DNA from: Dioscorea cayenensis subsp. rotundata
Lineage: Eukaryota; Streptophyta; Magnoliopsida; Dioscoreales; Dioscoreaceae
Length of the DNA: 64,000 bases
Assembly: GCF_009730915.1 (NCBI RefSeq)
Contig: NC_052472.1
Span: 12,777,707 to 12,841,706 of the forward strand
Reading direction: 5' to 3'
Part shown: positions 20,647 to 30,835 of the stretch, in pieces
Layout of the letters: the number at the start of each line of letters is the position of its first letter
How positions within the stretch are numbered: the first letter of the stretch is position 1
Made by a program: the position numbers and the translations under genes
Notes under the pieces: generated by a model
What the model saw: the letters and a program-made list of their open reading frames with translations, nothing else
What the model was told of the DNA's origin: nothing
Databases searched by the model: none

Positions 20647-22012
20647 TGATAAGTGCTTGTGTGTTACAAATGCGAAGTATTCTTTCCTTACGATGAGCAT
20701 TACTTTTATCAGGTTTAAACGCTAATATATGTGTATTTGTGTTCTTTTGCGCATGTAGGGTTATGAAGCTAAGTATTAAGAAAAGAAGCCAAAAGTAGAT
20801 CATGAATGCACTATTTGGTGGAATCATGGAAGGAACAAACGCGAAGACACAAGTGGGGCTCTAAGATTCATAAATGTGTGCCAACCTCCATGAATTAAAG
20901 CTATTACGATGAGTTGGAGGGGCACTAAGGCAGTCACATTTGCGTATTCTAACTTATGCAATGATATCAAGATCTTCACCAATGAACTCGTTTATTGAAG
21001 AAACGACATGATCTATGGCATAAACGTGTGCCCGTTTATGTTGCCTCGATGGGAAGTGTGGAATTGGGAGTGTTTTGGCAAAGTACTGTAGCAGGTTGCT
21101 ATAGCAATTCACTCTAGTAGTTACTGTTCACAGCTAGCTGAAAATCAGATTTCTAGAGAATCCACACGGGCGTGTGGAAATTCCCTACGCCCGTGTGGAA
21201 ATTCCATAGGCCCGTGAGGAGAATCCACAGTGGCATGATTTTGGGATCCATCTTTCATCTTTCTCTCCAACTTTTCCCTATCTTTTGGGAGGCCGTCCGC
21301 TAGGGTTTTGAGGGCTTTTAGCAAGTTTTGGAACCTCCCCTTTCCCCTCCGATGTGATTTATCCTACCTCCACATTTCAAGAGTTCTTTGTGGTCATAGT
21401 AGGGTGAATGGGCTAAGGGATGACCTCCGCTGGGGCTTAGTTGCAAAGGCAACGGATTAAAGCGTTGAAGTGACTTTAGCACCTATGGTTTAATTGCGAC
21501 TAGGGATCTTTCGCCTACACCAAAGGGTTAGATCTATACATTGGAATAGGGTTTATCACTTGGAATCCCTAGAGTGTCTTGCAACTTTACACAGTGTGAG
21601 GTGTTGAGATTGATCGATTTCTCCACCGGGACATAATGTTGAGTTAGTCATGGTTGAACTTACATTTGGGATCATGTGTTTAAGGATTTCCATGACTCAT
21701 TAAGCGTCAATTAGGAAATATAATAGTTGATTTTGCACTTGAAGCAATTGTCCTAGGTGGAACAATATCCGAGTAACCCACTTCTATCGATTGCCTTACC
21801 TCTCATATATTTGTGCTTCTCTCTTTCTTGTTTCTTTTATTCTTGTTTTCATTACATTTTATTGACAAAATCATTATTCTGTCTTCGCTTAGTTAGATAG
21901 CAATCTTGGTATTTTTATCCCCTACTCCCTGTGGATATGATACCCACTCACTTGGGATTTATTACTTTGACAAACCCGTGCACTTGCGGGTCACACGCAA
22001 GGGGCATTGTCA
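20647..22012 (+). repeat. A1 right LTR, internally deleted
   Basis: TGATAAGTGCTTGTG...GGCATTGTCA. It aligns with the left LTR but lacks about 480 bp equivalent to 2465-2950 (junction near 21325), so it is 1366 bp. It is followed by PBS and leader sequence rather than a TSD. Confidence 0.85.
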
Positions 22013-22129
22013 AGGTTTTGGCACCATTGCTGCAGAGTAAGCATTTAGAGATAGTTTGCACTTTGCTATCTTAGCCATTTATCATTCATTCTATTTCATA
22101 TCTTCTTATTCTATCATCATTCTAATTTG
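22013..22129 (+). other. Degenerate PBS and gag leader after A1 right LTR
   Basis: 'ttttggcaccattgctgcag' is a decayed tRNA-Asp PBS, and the following 'gcatttagagata..tttgcactttg' with T/C-rich text matches the 5' leaders of A1 (3657-3770) and A4 (35194-35300). It stops at about 22129 where D gag begins. It indicates a tandem or recombined element. Confidence 0.75.
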
Positions 22130-22675
22130 CTTGGATGTACCTTGTTAACAAGGTTTCAAGTGATGGTCCCCTTCCCTCATGATATGGTGGTCTGGGAGAT
22201 GCATGTTGAGGTTGTGATGGCTTGAACTATCCTTGTGACCATTGCCCCGGTTGGCTCTAAGAAAACTTTGGATGATTTGTCCACCCCATGGCTCACATCT
22301 CATCATAGGTGCTTGAGGTTAAACTTGCACTGCATCTAATCTTTTGGCAATGGGTTCCACCTGTGCTGTTAGGGTAGTAAGTGCATCAACCTCTTAAATT
22401 CCTGCAGCCTTCACGGGCTTGCTCCTTTCTGAGCTCCACTGATAGCCATTTGATGTCATATCATCAATGAGAGCGTAGGTTTCAGTTGGTTGTTTAATGC
22501 AAAGGGAAACCCCAGCTGCCACATCTAACATCTGTTTGGTGGCTAAATTCAAACCATTGTAGAAAATTTGAATATGCATCTATTCCACAATTCCATGTTG
22601 TGGGAAATGGGGGCATTTTCTCAATAATTAATTGTATCTTTCCCATGCTTCATACAAGATCTCGAACTCCATTTG
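22130..22675 (-). pseudogene. Element D gag, central fragment
   Basis: Reads leftward from the A2 insertion: QMEFEILYEAWERY, then the MHIQIFYNGLN block (22579), a region equivalent to the capsid C-terminus and knuckle zone, a GWTNHP..FS word, and LETLLTRYIQ at the left edge. Stops include one in the FSW-like word and one after the FKPSQP-like linker. It is the direct continuation of 52957-53510 (upstream) and leads toward 1745 (downstream), with about 55 codons missing. ATTTG at 22671-22675 is the left TSD of A2. Confidence 0.78.
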
Positions 22676-24555
22676 TAACACGTCCATATATGCGTGTAAA
22701 CTGCAAGTATACGAGTGTCGAAGTAATAATCCCAGATGAGTGGGTATCGTATCCACAGAGAGTAGGGAATAAAGACACTTAAGTTGTTTCTTAACTAATG
22801 TGGATGATAAATAGTGATAAGTGTGACAAAATATGAAATAACGAAAATAAAAGCAACAAGATAGAGAGCACAAGTAAAGGAGAAGGTAAGGCAATCGATA
22901 AAGATGGGGTACCCGGACATTGATCCGCCTAGGACAATCGTTTCAAGTGCAAGAACCCTGTATTATACTTTCTAATTGATGCAACAATGAGTCGTGGAAA
23001 TCCTTAATTACATGATCCCAAATCTAAGGGCAACCATGCCTAACTCTATTCATGTCCTGGAGGAGAGATTGAATAACCTCTCAACCTCGCACTCACATAG
23101 AATTGCAATGAGCTCTAGGGATTCCAAGTGATAAACCCTATTCCTATGTATAGACCTAACCCTTTGGTCAAGGTGGAAGATCCCAAGCCACAATTAAGCC
23201 CTAGGTGCTAAAATCACTTCAGCTCTTCACTCAGTTGCACTCACAACTAAGCCCATCGGCAGGTCATCCCTTAGCCCATTCACTCTACTAGCGCCGCACA
23301 GAACTCTTGGAAAGTGGAGGTAGGATAGATCAGACTGGAGGGGAAAGGGGACGCTCTGCTACCTCTCAACTCACCCTCTCAACCCTCTCCAATCTAGCTT
23401 TGTCTAACTCTCATGGTATGTCACTCACTCACAAGAGTTACCAACAAGAACTCTCAACCCTAGTGTCACTCTAGAGGAGTATTCATACAATCAATTCTCC
23501 AAGATTAGAACTCACAATAAACATCAATTAATTGAAAGCATAATAAAGAGATTCAATAAAACGAATACATCCTAGGGTTCACAAATACCCAAGTACCCAC
23601 TAGGGGTTTAGCTCTCCATGGAGCTAGATACAATCAATGAAATCGAATGTAAAAACAAAGCATCCATAGAAAATCCCCTCATTAGTCGTGGCAATGGTCT
23701 TGTGGAGAGTCCTTTACTCATCGCAAAGGTCCCTTTGTCTGGCCTAGGATACACCTCGCCGGATTGGTGCCGACGAAAGCTCTCCCACTAACCTTCTTCC
23801 AAACAGCGCGCAATGTCAGAGCCGTAGAACCTCTCCAAAGCCCTAGGCAATACCTCTAAAACCCTAGCCAACGCCCTTTCTCAAGCAGGGGAAAAGATGG
23901 AGAAATGAATGCTGAAATCGGGGCTGAAATCGGCTTTTAAAGGGTTGGAATCGGGAATCCATACGCCCATGTGGGCGCCCTTGTAGATTTTTCACACGAG
24001 CGTGGGGAATTTCCGCACCCCCATGTGGATTCTCTGTTTTCCTATTTTTTCGGCCGGCTGTAAATAGTGCTGCTACGGTATTTTTGCTACAGTGTTTTCT
24101 ACAATACCCTGCTATAGTATAGGCCTGAAATATTCTCGAATCCATACTTTCTTCGAGGTAACACAAACGGGCACACATTTACGTCGTGGATCACCTTGCT
24201 TCTTTAATAACGGACATGTTGGTGGAGATCTTATTTTATATGCACAAGTCGGAATGCTTAAATGTGACTGCCCTTGTGCCCTTCCAAATAGTTGTGCAAA
24301 ATCGAGTACGAGGAGGTTGGCACACATTCCTGCATCTGGAATCCGACCTATGTCTTTGCGTTTGACCAGTAGCAAGATTTTCTCCAAATTAGTGCATTAC
24401 AACCCACATTGGCTTCTTTCTCTCATAATCGGCCTCACAACCCTACCTACATAAAAGTAACATAAATACACCCATATTAGCGTTAAAATCCAAGAAAAGT
24501 AATGATCAACACATGGAAAGAACACTTCGTATTCTTATCGCACAAGCACTTACCA
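22676..24555 (-). repeat. A2 3' LTR
   Basis: On the minus strand it starts TGGTAAGTGCTTGTGCG at 24555 and ends at 22676 (TG end mutated to TA on the plus strand). It includes the inverted CACGGGCGTG words (reverse, 23955-24030) and the U5 segment near 22700-22760. The subtype ends TGACACG..-like, as in the A2 5' LTR at 44158. Confidence 0.88.
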
Positions 24556-24595
24556 AACTCCCCCACACTTAAGCTTTTGCTTGTCCTCAAGCAAA
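24556..24595 (-). promoter_or_regulatory. Terminal hairpin plus polypurine tract, A2
   Basis: Minus strand: 8-bp stem TTTGCTTG / CAAGCAAA (24576-24583 with 24588-24595) with loop AGGA, then AAGTGTGGGGGAGTT immediately before the LTR. A clean PPT. Confidence 0.8.
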
Positions 24596-25384
24596 GATTA
24601 AAACATTATATGCATAGATGAAGGAAACATTGGAAGTGCTTGGCCTTAGGTTCACCAAAGCATACAAAGAGAGCATTCTAAAAGTTGGAAAATTTCAACA
24701 CTAAATACGAAAAATCAATGCTCTAGTTAAAAACTTGAATGAAAAAGGACGACAAACCTGAAATCTTTTAAGTGCGTGAGCTCACACAAAACAACCCACA
24801 GTATACTCCTCAAAGTTCTAAGCACAAGAGGCTTATTGATCTACACAAATTAACAAAAACATTTCAAAGATGGTAGTAGCTTCAAACATCCTCTAAGGTA
24901 GCCCTTTCCAAACCGGCCGCTAAGGTAGCTTTCACACTTTTGAGGTGGTAGCTCTTTCTACCAGAGTGGTAGCTTTCACCCATCCTATGAGATAGCTTTT
25001 TCTCTCATTAGGGCATAACTAGTATCTGACTTATGAGACTAGCTTCATACTTCATAGGTAGTAGCTCTTTCCGCCCAACAAGCACAAATAAGAAATAAAA
25101 CTATTGTGATCTTTTTTTTTAACTAACAAAATAAATAACTATACTTATTCCCTTTAACACCAAACTTAAGTTTCCAAAAGGGTTTCAAGAGTGAGAAGTA
25201 CAACAAGTGTTAATCGGGCAAAAATTCCTAGAAATTCAAGCAAAAACTAGAGCATGAGGATATTCAATGTTAAAAAAATCTCCTAAACTCATGAATACAA
25301 TCATTGCAACTAAGGTGAACCGCCATTGGCTATGTAAGCATGTATATCAATCAAAACTAATATAAAAGATGTGGGCACTGTGAA
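24596..25384 (-). repeat. A2 3' noncoding region with GCTACY repeats
   Basis: No gene. 24880-25080 holds the repeated GGTAGC words (GCTACC on the sense strand) also seen in A1. The remaining sequence is AT-rich and conserved with A1 and A5 but not coding. Confidence 0.65.
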
Positions 25385-25424
25385 ACTCCCGCCCACACTT
25401 AAGTTTTACATTGTCCCCAATGTA
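25385..25424 (-). promoter_or_regulatory. Internal hairpin plus purine tract, A2
   Basis: TACATTG and CAATGTA (25407-25413, 25418-25424) close a sense-strand GGGA loop. AAGTGTGGGCGGGAGT (reverse of 25385-25400) follows on the sense strand. Confidence 0.7.
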
Positions 25425-25713
25425 CTCATGTAAGCTCACTCAAAATGTATATCAATTAAATTCAAATGTGGGATAAGCAATCAAAACAATACTCCCTAGA
25501 CTCCTAGTGTTGCATTTGATGGAGTTAAGTCCAACGGAGTGTTGTTCGAACGGGTTGTGAAGCTCACACGACCAAGTGCCGAAACACCTTGGCCATGCCC
25601 ATGATAAAGTTCTCAATTCCCATGATAACAAGACCATCTGCACGCATACAGGAGAGAATTCAGTGAAGATCAATAAAAATAAAACAACTTGAGTATATAA
25701 AGATGAAGCAATA

Positions 25714-27419
25714 TGACAAGGTCCCCTTGCGTATATCATGCAAGTGCACGGGTTTGTCGAAGTAATAATCCCGGATAAGCGGGTATCGAATCCACAGGGA
25801 ATAAAAACACTTAATCCACTTCTTAGATATGTGAAAGATCAGTAGTGATAAGTGTGACAATGATTCAATTTTCAAAAGTAAAAACAACAAGTAAGAGAGA
25901 ACGAGTAAAGGAGGAGGTAAGGCAATCGATAAAGATGGGGTACTCAGATAATAATCCACCTAGGATAATCATTTCAAGTGCAAGAACCCTCTATTATGCT
26001 TCCTAATCAATGCAATGGTGAGTCGTGGAAATCCTTAAATACATAGTCCCAAATCTAAGGTCAACTATGCCTAACTCTATACATGTCCCAGAGGAGAGAT
26101 TAGATAACCTCTCAACCTCGCTCTCGAATAGAGTTGTAATGAGCTCTAGGGATTCCAAGTGATAAATCTCTTTCTAATTATAGACCTAACCCTTTGGTCC
26201 AGGTGGAATGTCCCTAACCACGATTAAGCCCTAGATACTAAGATCACCTCAACGCTTCACTCCGTTGCACGCGCAACTAAGCCCCAGCGGAAGGTCATCC
26301 CTTAGACCATTCATTCTATTATGGCCGCAAAGAACTCGAGGAATGGAGGTAGAATCTATCACGTCGAAGTGGAAAGGGGACGCTCCTGTATCTCTCGACT
26401 CACCCTCTCAACCATCTCCAACCTAGATTTTTCTAACGCTCGTGGTGTGACACTCACTCACAAGGTTACCAACAAGAACTCTCAACCCTAGTGTCACTCT
26501 AGGGGAAATGTTCATACAATCAAGCATTCAAGGTTGGAACTCACAACAAACATCAATTAATTGAAAGCATAATAAAGAGATTCAATGAAACAAATACATC
26601 CTAGGGTTCACAAAAACCCAAGTACCCACTAGGGGTTTAGCTCTCCATGGAGCTAAGTACAATCAAAGAAATAGAATGTAAAACCAATGAATCCATAGAG
26701 AAACCCCCTCGATAGTCGTGTCGATGGTCTTATGGAAACTCCTCTACTCGTCGTTCAAGGATTCCCTTGTCCGGTATATGATACGCCTCGACGGAAGCTC
26801 CCCTACCAACCTTCTTCCAAAGGAATGACGATGTTGGAGCCGTAGAACCTTTCCAAAACCCTAGCCAATACCTCTTAAAACCCTAGCCGAAACCCTCTCT
26901 CAAGTTGTGGAAAAGATGGAGAAAAGAATCCTGAAATCGGAGCTGAATCGGCTTTAATTAGGGCTAGAATCAGGAATCCACACGCCCCTGTAGAATTTCC
27001 GCACGGGCGTGGGGATTTCCACACGCCTGTGCGGATTCTCTGAAACTGTCATTTTCGGCCGGCTGTGAACAGTAACTGCTACATTATTTACTGCATTAAT
27101 CTTGCTACAATGTTGATGCTACAGTGATCATCCCGGGCTCTATACCGGGCAGCATTGAGGCCGTATGCCATGATCCAAATCCTGACTTGAAACTCTCGAG
27201 TGCTACACGATGCCATGCTAAAGTGAATACCCCTACAAGATCGCCCTGGTTTCTTCTCTTTATCACCCGAATCATATCCTCGTGTCATCCATGGTGTTCC
27301 CGTGCACTGCAAAGCAAATAACACATGATTAAGCACAAAACATACATTAATTCTAATGAAAATACATGCTAGAGGTAACAAATACATACACTCAAATACG
27401 TACATTTAGACACTTATCA
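25714..27419 (-). repeat. A3 chimeric LTR (B-type start, A-type end)
   Basis: From 27419 leftward the first 300 bp are a B LTR (TGATAAGTGTCTAAATG, 'tgcccggtatagagcccggg'-like text to about 27125). From there the sequence is A LTR to the TGACAAGG end at 25714. The crossover lies in tgctacagt words shared by both LTR families. No PPT lies at the 27419 boundary; internal sequence equivalent to about 600 bp before the PPT is missing. Confidence 0.8.
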
Positions 27420-28070
27420 AGTTTCCAATAGAGTTTTAAAGAGTGAGCAGTGCACTGAGTGTAAATCATGCAAAAATTCCTAAAAATTCAAATAAAACTA
27501 CAGCATGAAGATATTCAATGTTAAAAATTCTCCTAAACTCAAGAATACAATCAATGTAACTAAGGTGAACCGCCATTAGCTATGTGAGCATGTATATCAA
27601 TTAAGAATGATAAAAAGGATGTGTGCACTATGAAACTCCCCCCCACACTTAAGTTGTACATTGTCCCCAATGTACACATGCATGCTCAATCATAATGGAT
27701 ATCAATCAAAAGCAAATGTGGGAGAAGCACTTAAAACAATACTCCCCTAATTCCTAGTGTTGCGTTTGATGAAGCTAAATCCTTGGGAGTAGTGTTCCAA
27801 CGGGTTCTGAAGCTCACACGGTCAAGTGCCAAAGCACTTTGGCCGTGCCCATGACAAAGTCTCAATTCCCAAATGACAAGATCATCTGCACGCATATACG
27901 AGGGGATTCAGTGAAGCTCAATAAAAACAAAATAACTCGAGTATATATAAAATATAGACAATGAATACAACTCGAAGTACGAAATGAAAATAAACTTAGA
28001 AGGAGAATCCTTTCTGAGTGAACAAGTCTAAAATAAAATGCAGAATAAAGAAAATGTAGAAAAAATAAAG
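27420..28070 (-). other. A3 3' noncoding region with internal hairpin and purine tract
   Basis: Homologous to 25170-25705 of A2. Contains the sense-strand hairpin TGTACATTG / CAATGTACA with loop GGGA (27655-27676), perfect 9-bp stem, followed in the sense direction by AAGTGTGGGGGGGAGT (27636-27650, reversed). Otherwise no gene. Confidence 0.72.
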
Positions 28071-29431
28071 TCAAATATCGGTGTCGCGCTCTGTCGGCTT
28101 CTCTGTTACTACTGGTGGTGGGGAAACATAAGGTGGATCCACCGGTGCTGGTATAGATGATGGGGGTGCAGGAGATGCCGAGGGGGCTGAGGAGTCCTCA
28201 GTCGCAAGACAAATGAGGAGGCGACGTCACGCTCTAAGATCTGCTGTAATATGTCAAAACGTGCGATGAACTCTGTGTACTAAGTGGCCTGCATAGCCCT
28301 AATTTTGGCAATCTCTGCTCGAGCCTCAGCCACCTCGGTCTGTATCACTCCCATTGCACTCTCGAGCCTCTCGAAGAGATCATGGGCTCGAGATGGCGAA
28401 AACATACGTACGCGGGTAGCGTCCTCTGCTACCGAAGGTGCCTCGGTCTCCATCGGTGCTGACTGAGACTAGGGAGCAGGCTGGGAAGCCTCGGCATGAT
28501 CACCCTCACCCTCAGCTATCTCTGGAGCTGGTAGCACCAATGTATAAACCCCTGTCCGAACTCTATGGACCATGACCATCAATCTCATTGTCTCTAAACT
28601 CAGCGGGGTAGGTATACTCGTCTTCTCAGCCCCACGAATCGCATCCAAGAGACCCATGCCCAGCACTAATCTCGTAATGTAGGGGCCCGAGAAGATCGCT
28701 CCCAAGCTAGCATAATGCCCCTGATGTCTGATGTACTCTGCCATGATGTGTCCAAAGTGAATCGGTACGCCGTGTACCATCGAGTACAAGTACAGAAGTT
28801 CTTGTCGGCTCAGAACACCAGTGCTATCACCACGGCCATTCACCGACCTACTCATGATGGCATGTAAATATTTGTATGCAGGTCGGGAAAGGCACGTGGC
28901 CTTGGACACCGCTGGCTCGTACTGACCCTGACCATATAGCACTCTGTAAGCTCTCTGCGGGGTCAAGGCTCCAGGATAATCAGTCAGTAATTGAGAGTAT
29001 TCCTCAGTGTCTGTGAATGCCTCCTCATACAAGGCAATTAGAACTGAAAACTGAGTAACGCTCAAGCTATGGTGGTGTCCAAATACTCTGAACTGAATGG
29101 CATCAATACTGTCAAACCTCGAATAGGATCTGTCGAAATCAAATGATGACAAGACCTCCAGTACGAGCTCTCGTATGGCTGGCTCTCTAATAGTTAATAA
29201 CTGTCTCCAACCACCTATTGATACGAGATCCTCAACCTCGTCTACCAACTCGTCTCCCTGCTGCAGATCTCTCAGTATACTCGTATCAAGGAATTGAGTC
29301 TGTCCAAAATGAACTCTCGACAGCCGCTCAAACCGAACCCCGTGCTCTGGAATGGTGAAACTCATGTCCTCAGACTCGGAAGATGAATTACACGGCCGCT
29401 TATCATCTTGCTTCTTCGACCGGGGTGCCAT
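28071..29431 (-). pseudogene. A3 ORF1 (env-position protein), best-preserved copy
   Basis: ATG at 29431; 320 codons stay open to a TAG at 28469, after which the frame carries on through a heptad-like segment (FERLESAMGVIQTEVAEARAE), another stop near 28288 and a frameshift into a proline-rich tail ending DTDI and TGA at 28071. Basic N-terminus with a KKQDDKR run (possible nuclear signal), acidic stretch SSESEDM, then a globular region with REPAIRELVLEVLSSFDFD and STGVLSRQELLYLYSMV. No signal peptide or membrane helix. Candidate ATHILA ORF-1 family (PF03078); unverified. Four copies in the window share the layout. Confidence 0.8.
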
Positions 29432-29460
29432 AATCTGTAAAATTTGAGAAGAAATCTGTC
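29432..29460 (-). promoter_or_regulatory. Splice-acceptor consensus before A3 ORF1
   Basis: Minus strand TTCTTCTCAAATTTTACAG, ATT, then the ORF1 ATG at 29431: a pyrimidine tract plus ACAG three bases before the start codon. It would pair with the donor at 30828/30827. Confidence 0.6.
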
Positions 29461-29879
29461 AAACAAGATGATAAAGCATTACTGCAAAATTCCACACGGT
29501 CGTGTCGAATTTCCGCACGCCCGTGTGGATCTACGGGGCTTTAAAAACCCGCACGGCCGCGCCTTAAAAATCCAAAAATAAATCTTAAAACTACTTCTAA
29601 CTTTGTTCTAAACATGACTAATCCCCCTAATTGAAGAAGCGAAGAGTGTCTGACAGGATTCATCGAATTTAATCATGAATTGACGAAGAAATCAAGAAAA
29701 TAGAAAAAGAGGGCTCACAAACGAGTTGAGATGAGAAACTTAAGATTCGGCCGCAAAACCTCGCAATAACTCCACCGAATTGACACAAGGAAGTCAGGGA
29801 ATGATGTGAGGGCGTTCTCAGAGCAATAGAGGATGTGAACAAGGAAAGAAACGACTCCTCTTTAAAAAGAAGTTGCGCC
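29461..29879 (-). other. A3 spacer between hairpin array and ORF1
   Basis: Contains one isolated CACGGTCGTG/CACGCCCGTG inverted pair (29493-29525). Otherwise noncoding A-rich sequence. No gene seen. Confidence 0.6.
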
Positions 29880-30500
29880 CCTTAGCGTTCTGCGCATCCA
29901 CACGGGCGTGCGGAAATTAACCACGCCCGTATGCCTCATTAAGAGAGCTCTACAGTGGCAGATGCACGCCCCTGTGCGCTCTCGGAAGAAACTCGCACAG
30001 TCTCTGAACGCACCTCCATGCGCGTACAGAAATTATGCACGCCCGTGCGCCCGACCAACAGGGGCAGATGCACGCTCCTGTGACTTCTCTGGACATCCGA
30101 GAAAATCTCCTAAGTGTTTCGCACGCCCGTGCAGCAATTACGCACGGGCGTGGACATTCACAATCTCAACTTACAGGGGTAAGTGCAGGCCCCTGTGTCT
30201 TCTCGGGATGGCGAGAGCTCCTCTGCAGAGATTCGCACGGGCGTGCGGAAATTACCCACGCCCGTGCAGTTTTCACAAGGTCGCCCACAGGTGCGAGTTC
30301 ACGCCCCTGTGCGCTCGCGGGATAATTTAACAAACTCTACAAGAAATCACACGCCCGTGCGGAAATTACCCACGGGCGTGCGATATTCGCACGGTCATTC
30401 ACAGGGGTAGCCACACGCCCCTGTGCCTTCTCTGGATGAGCTCGCAATACAAATCCACGGGCGTGCGGAAATTCCACACACCCACGCGTTTTCACTAGAT
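29880..30500 (-). repeat. A3 tandem hairpin array
   Basis: About ten units. The clearest is GCACGGGCGTG (30236-30246) against CACGCCCGTGC (30258-30268), an 11-bp perfect stem with an 11-nt spacer. It alternates with CAGGGGC..GCCCCTG hairpins. Long frames on both strands (29908-30330 and others) are produced by the repeats and rejected as genes. It lies in the predicted intron. Confidence 0.88.
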
Positions 30501-30767
30501 GCCTTGGAAAAACCTGCAGGCTCTGCAGAAAGTTTCTGAACATGTTTACACACTTAGAGCCTGCCCTAGTATGCAAGTTTTACCAGCGAAAAACATGGAA
30601 TAAAGCTCAAATGACATAACTTCGCCAATTCCACATGAAAATACACGATGAGTACTCAAAGCCCACAAGAAAATCTCAGCACAAGCATCTAAAAATCAAG
30701 ACACCAACACTTAACAAATTATTCATGCAAACAAACTTAACTAGAAGATAAGAAAACAGTAAACACT
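30501..30767 (-). other. A3 spacer, no gene seen
   Basis: Matches 16769-17019 of A1 and 41180-41450 of A2 in reverse. AT-rich, no supported feature. Confidence 0.5.
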
Positions 30768-30835
30768 TAGGTTACCTCCCAAGAAGCGCTTGTTTAATAT
30801 CACTAAGCTTGACGTACCTTGTCTTACCAAACAGG
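30768..30835 (-). promoter_or_regulatory. Post-protease motif with splice-donor consensus, A3
   Basis: Minus strand TTG|GTAAGACAAGG (boundary 30828/30827) and then the conserved block ending 'gcgcttcttgggaggtaac'. In this copy the codon that is a stop in A1 and A2 is a sense codon (FGKTRYVKLSDIKQALLGR reads on to a stop at 30772), which shows the motif in frame. Confidence 0.6.

Larger units (their letters stand above)
1746..22129 (+). mobile_element. Composite A1: Ty3/gypsy (Athila-like) element with nested B1
   Basis: Plus-strand A element: 5' LTR 1746-3632, tRNA-Asp PBS, gag-pro split by B1 (4391-14746), post-pro motif, hairpin array, ORF1, PPT and a second LTR 20647-22012. There is no reverse transcriptase or integrase between protease and ORF1. 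The second LTR is followed not by a TSD but by a degenerate PBS and gag leader up to about 22129, as in LTR-internal-LTR-internal tandems. It sits in the gag of D. About 55 codons of D gag are missing at the junction, so the right end is deleted rather than a clean insertion. Confidence 0.8.

Noticed and set aside
29908..30330. 140-codon open frame and overlapping frames on both strands in the hairpin array
   Set aside because: The frames arise from repeated CACGGGCGTG-type words, which lack stops in several frames. The equivalent frames in A1 and A2 have different products and no shared start.
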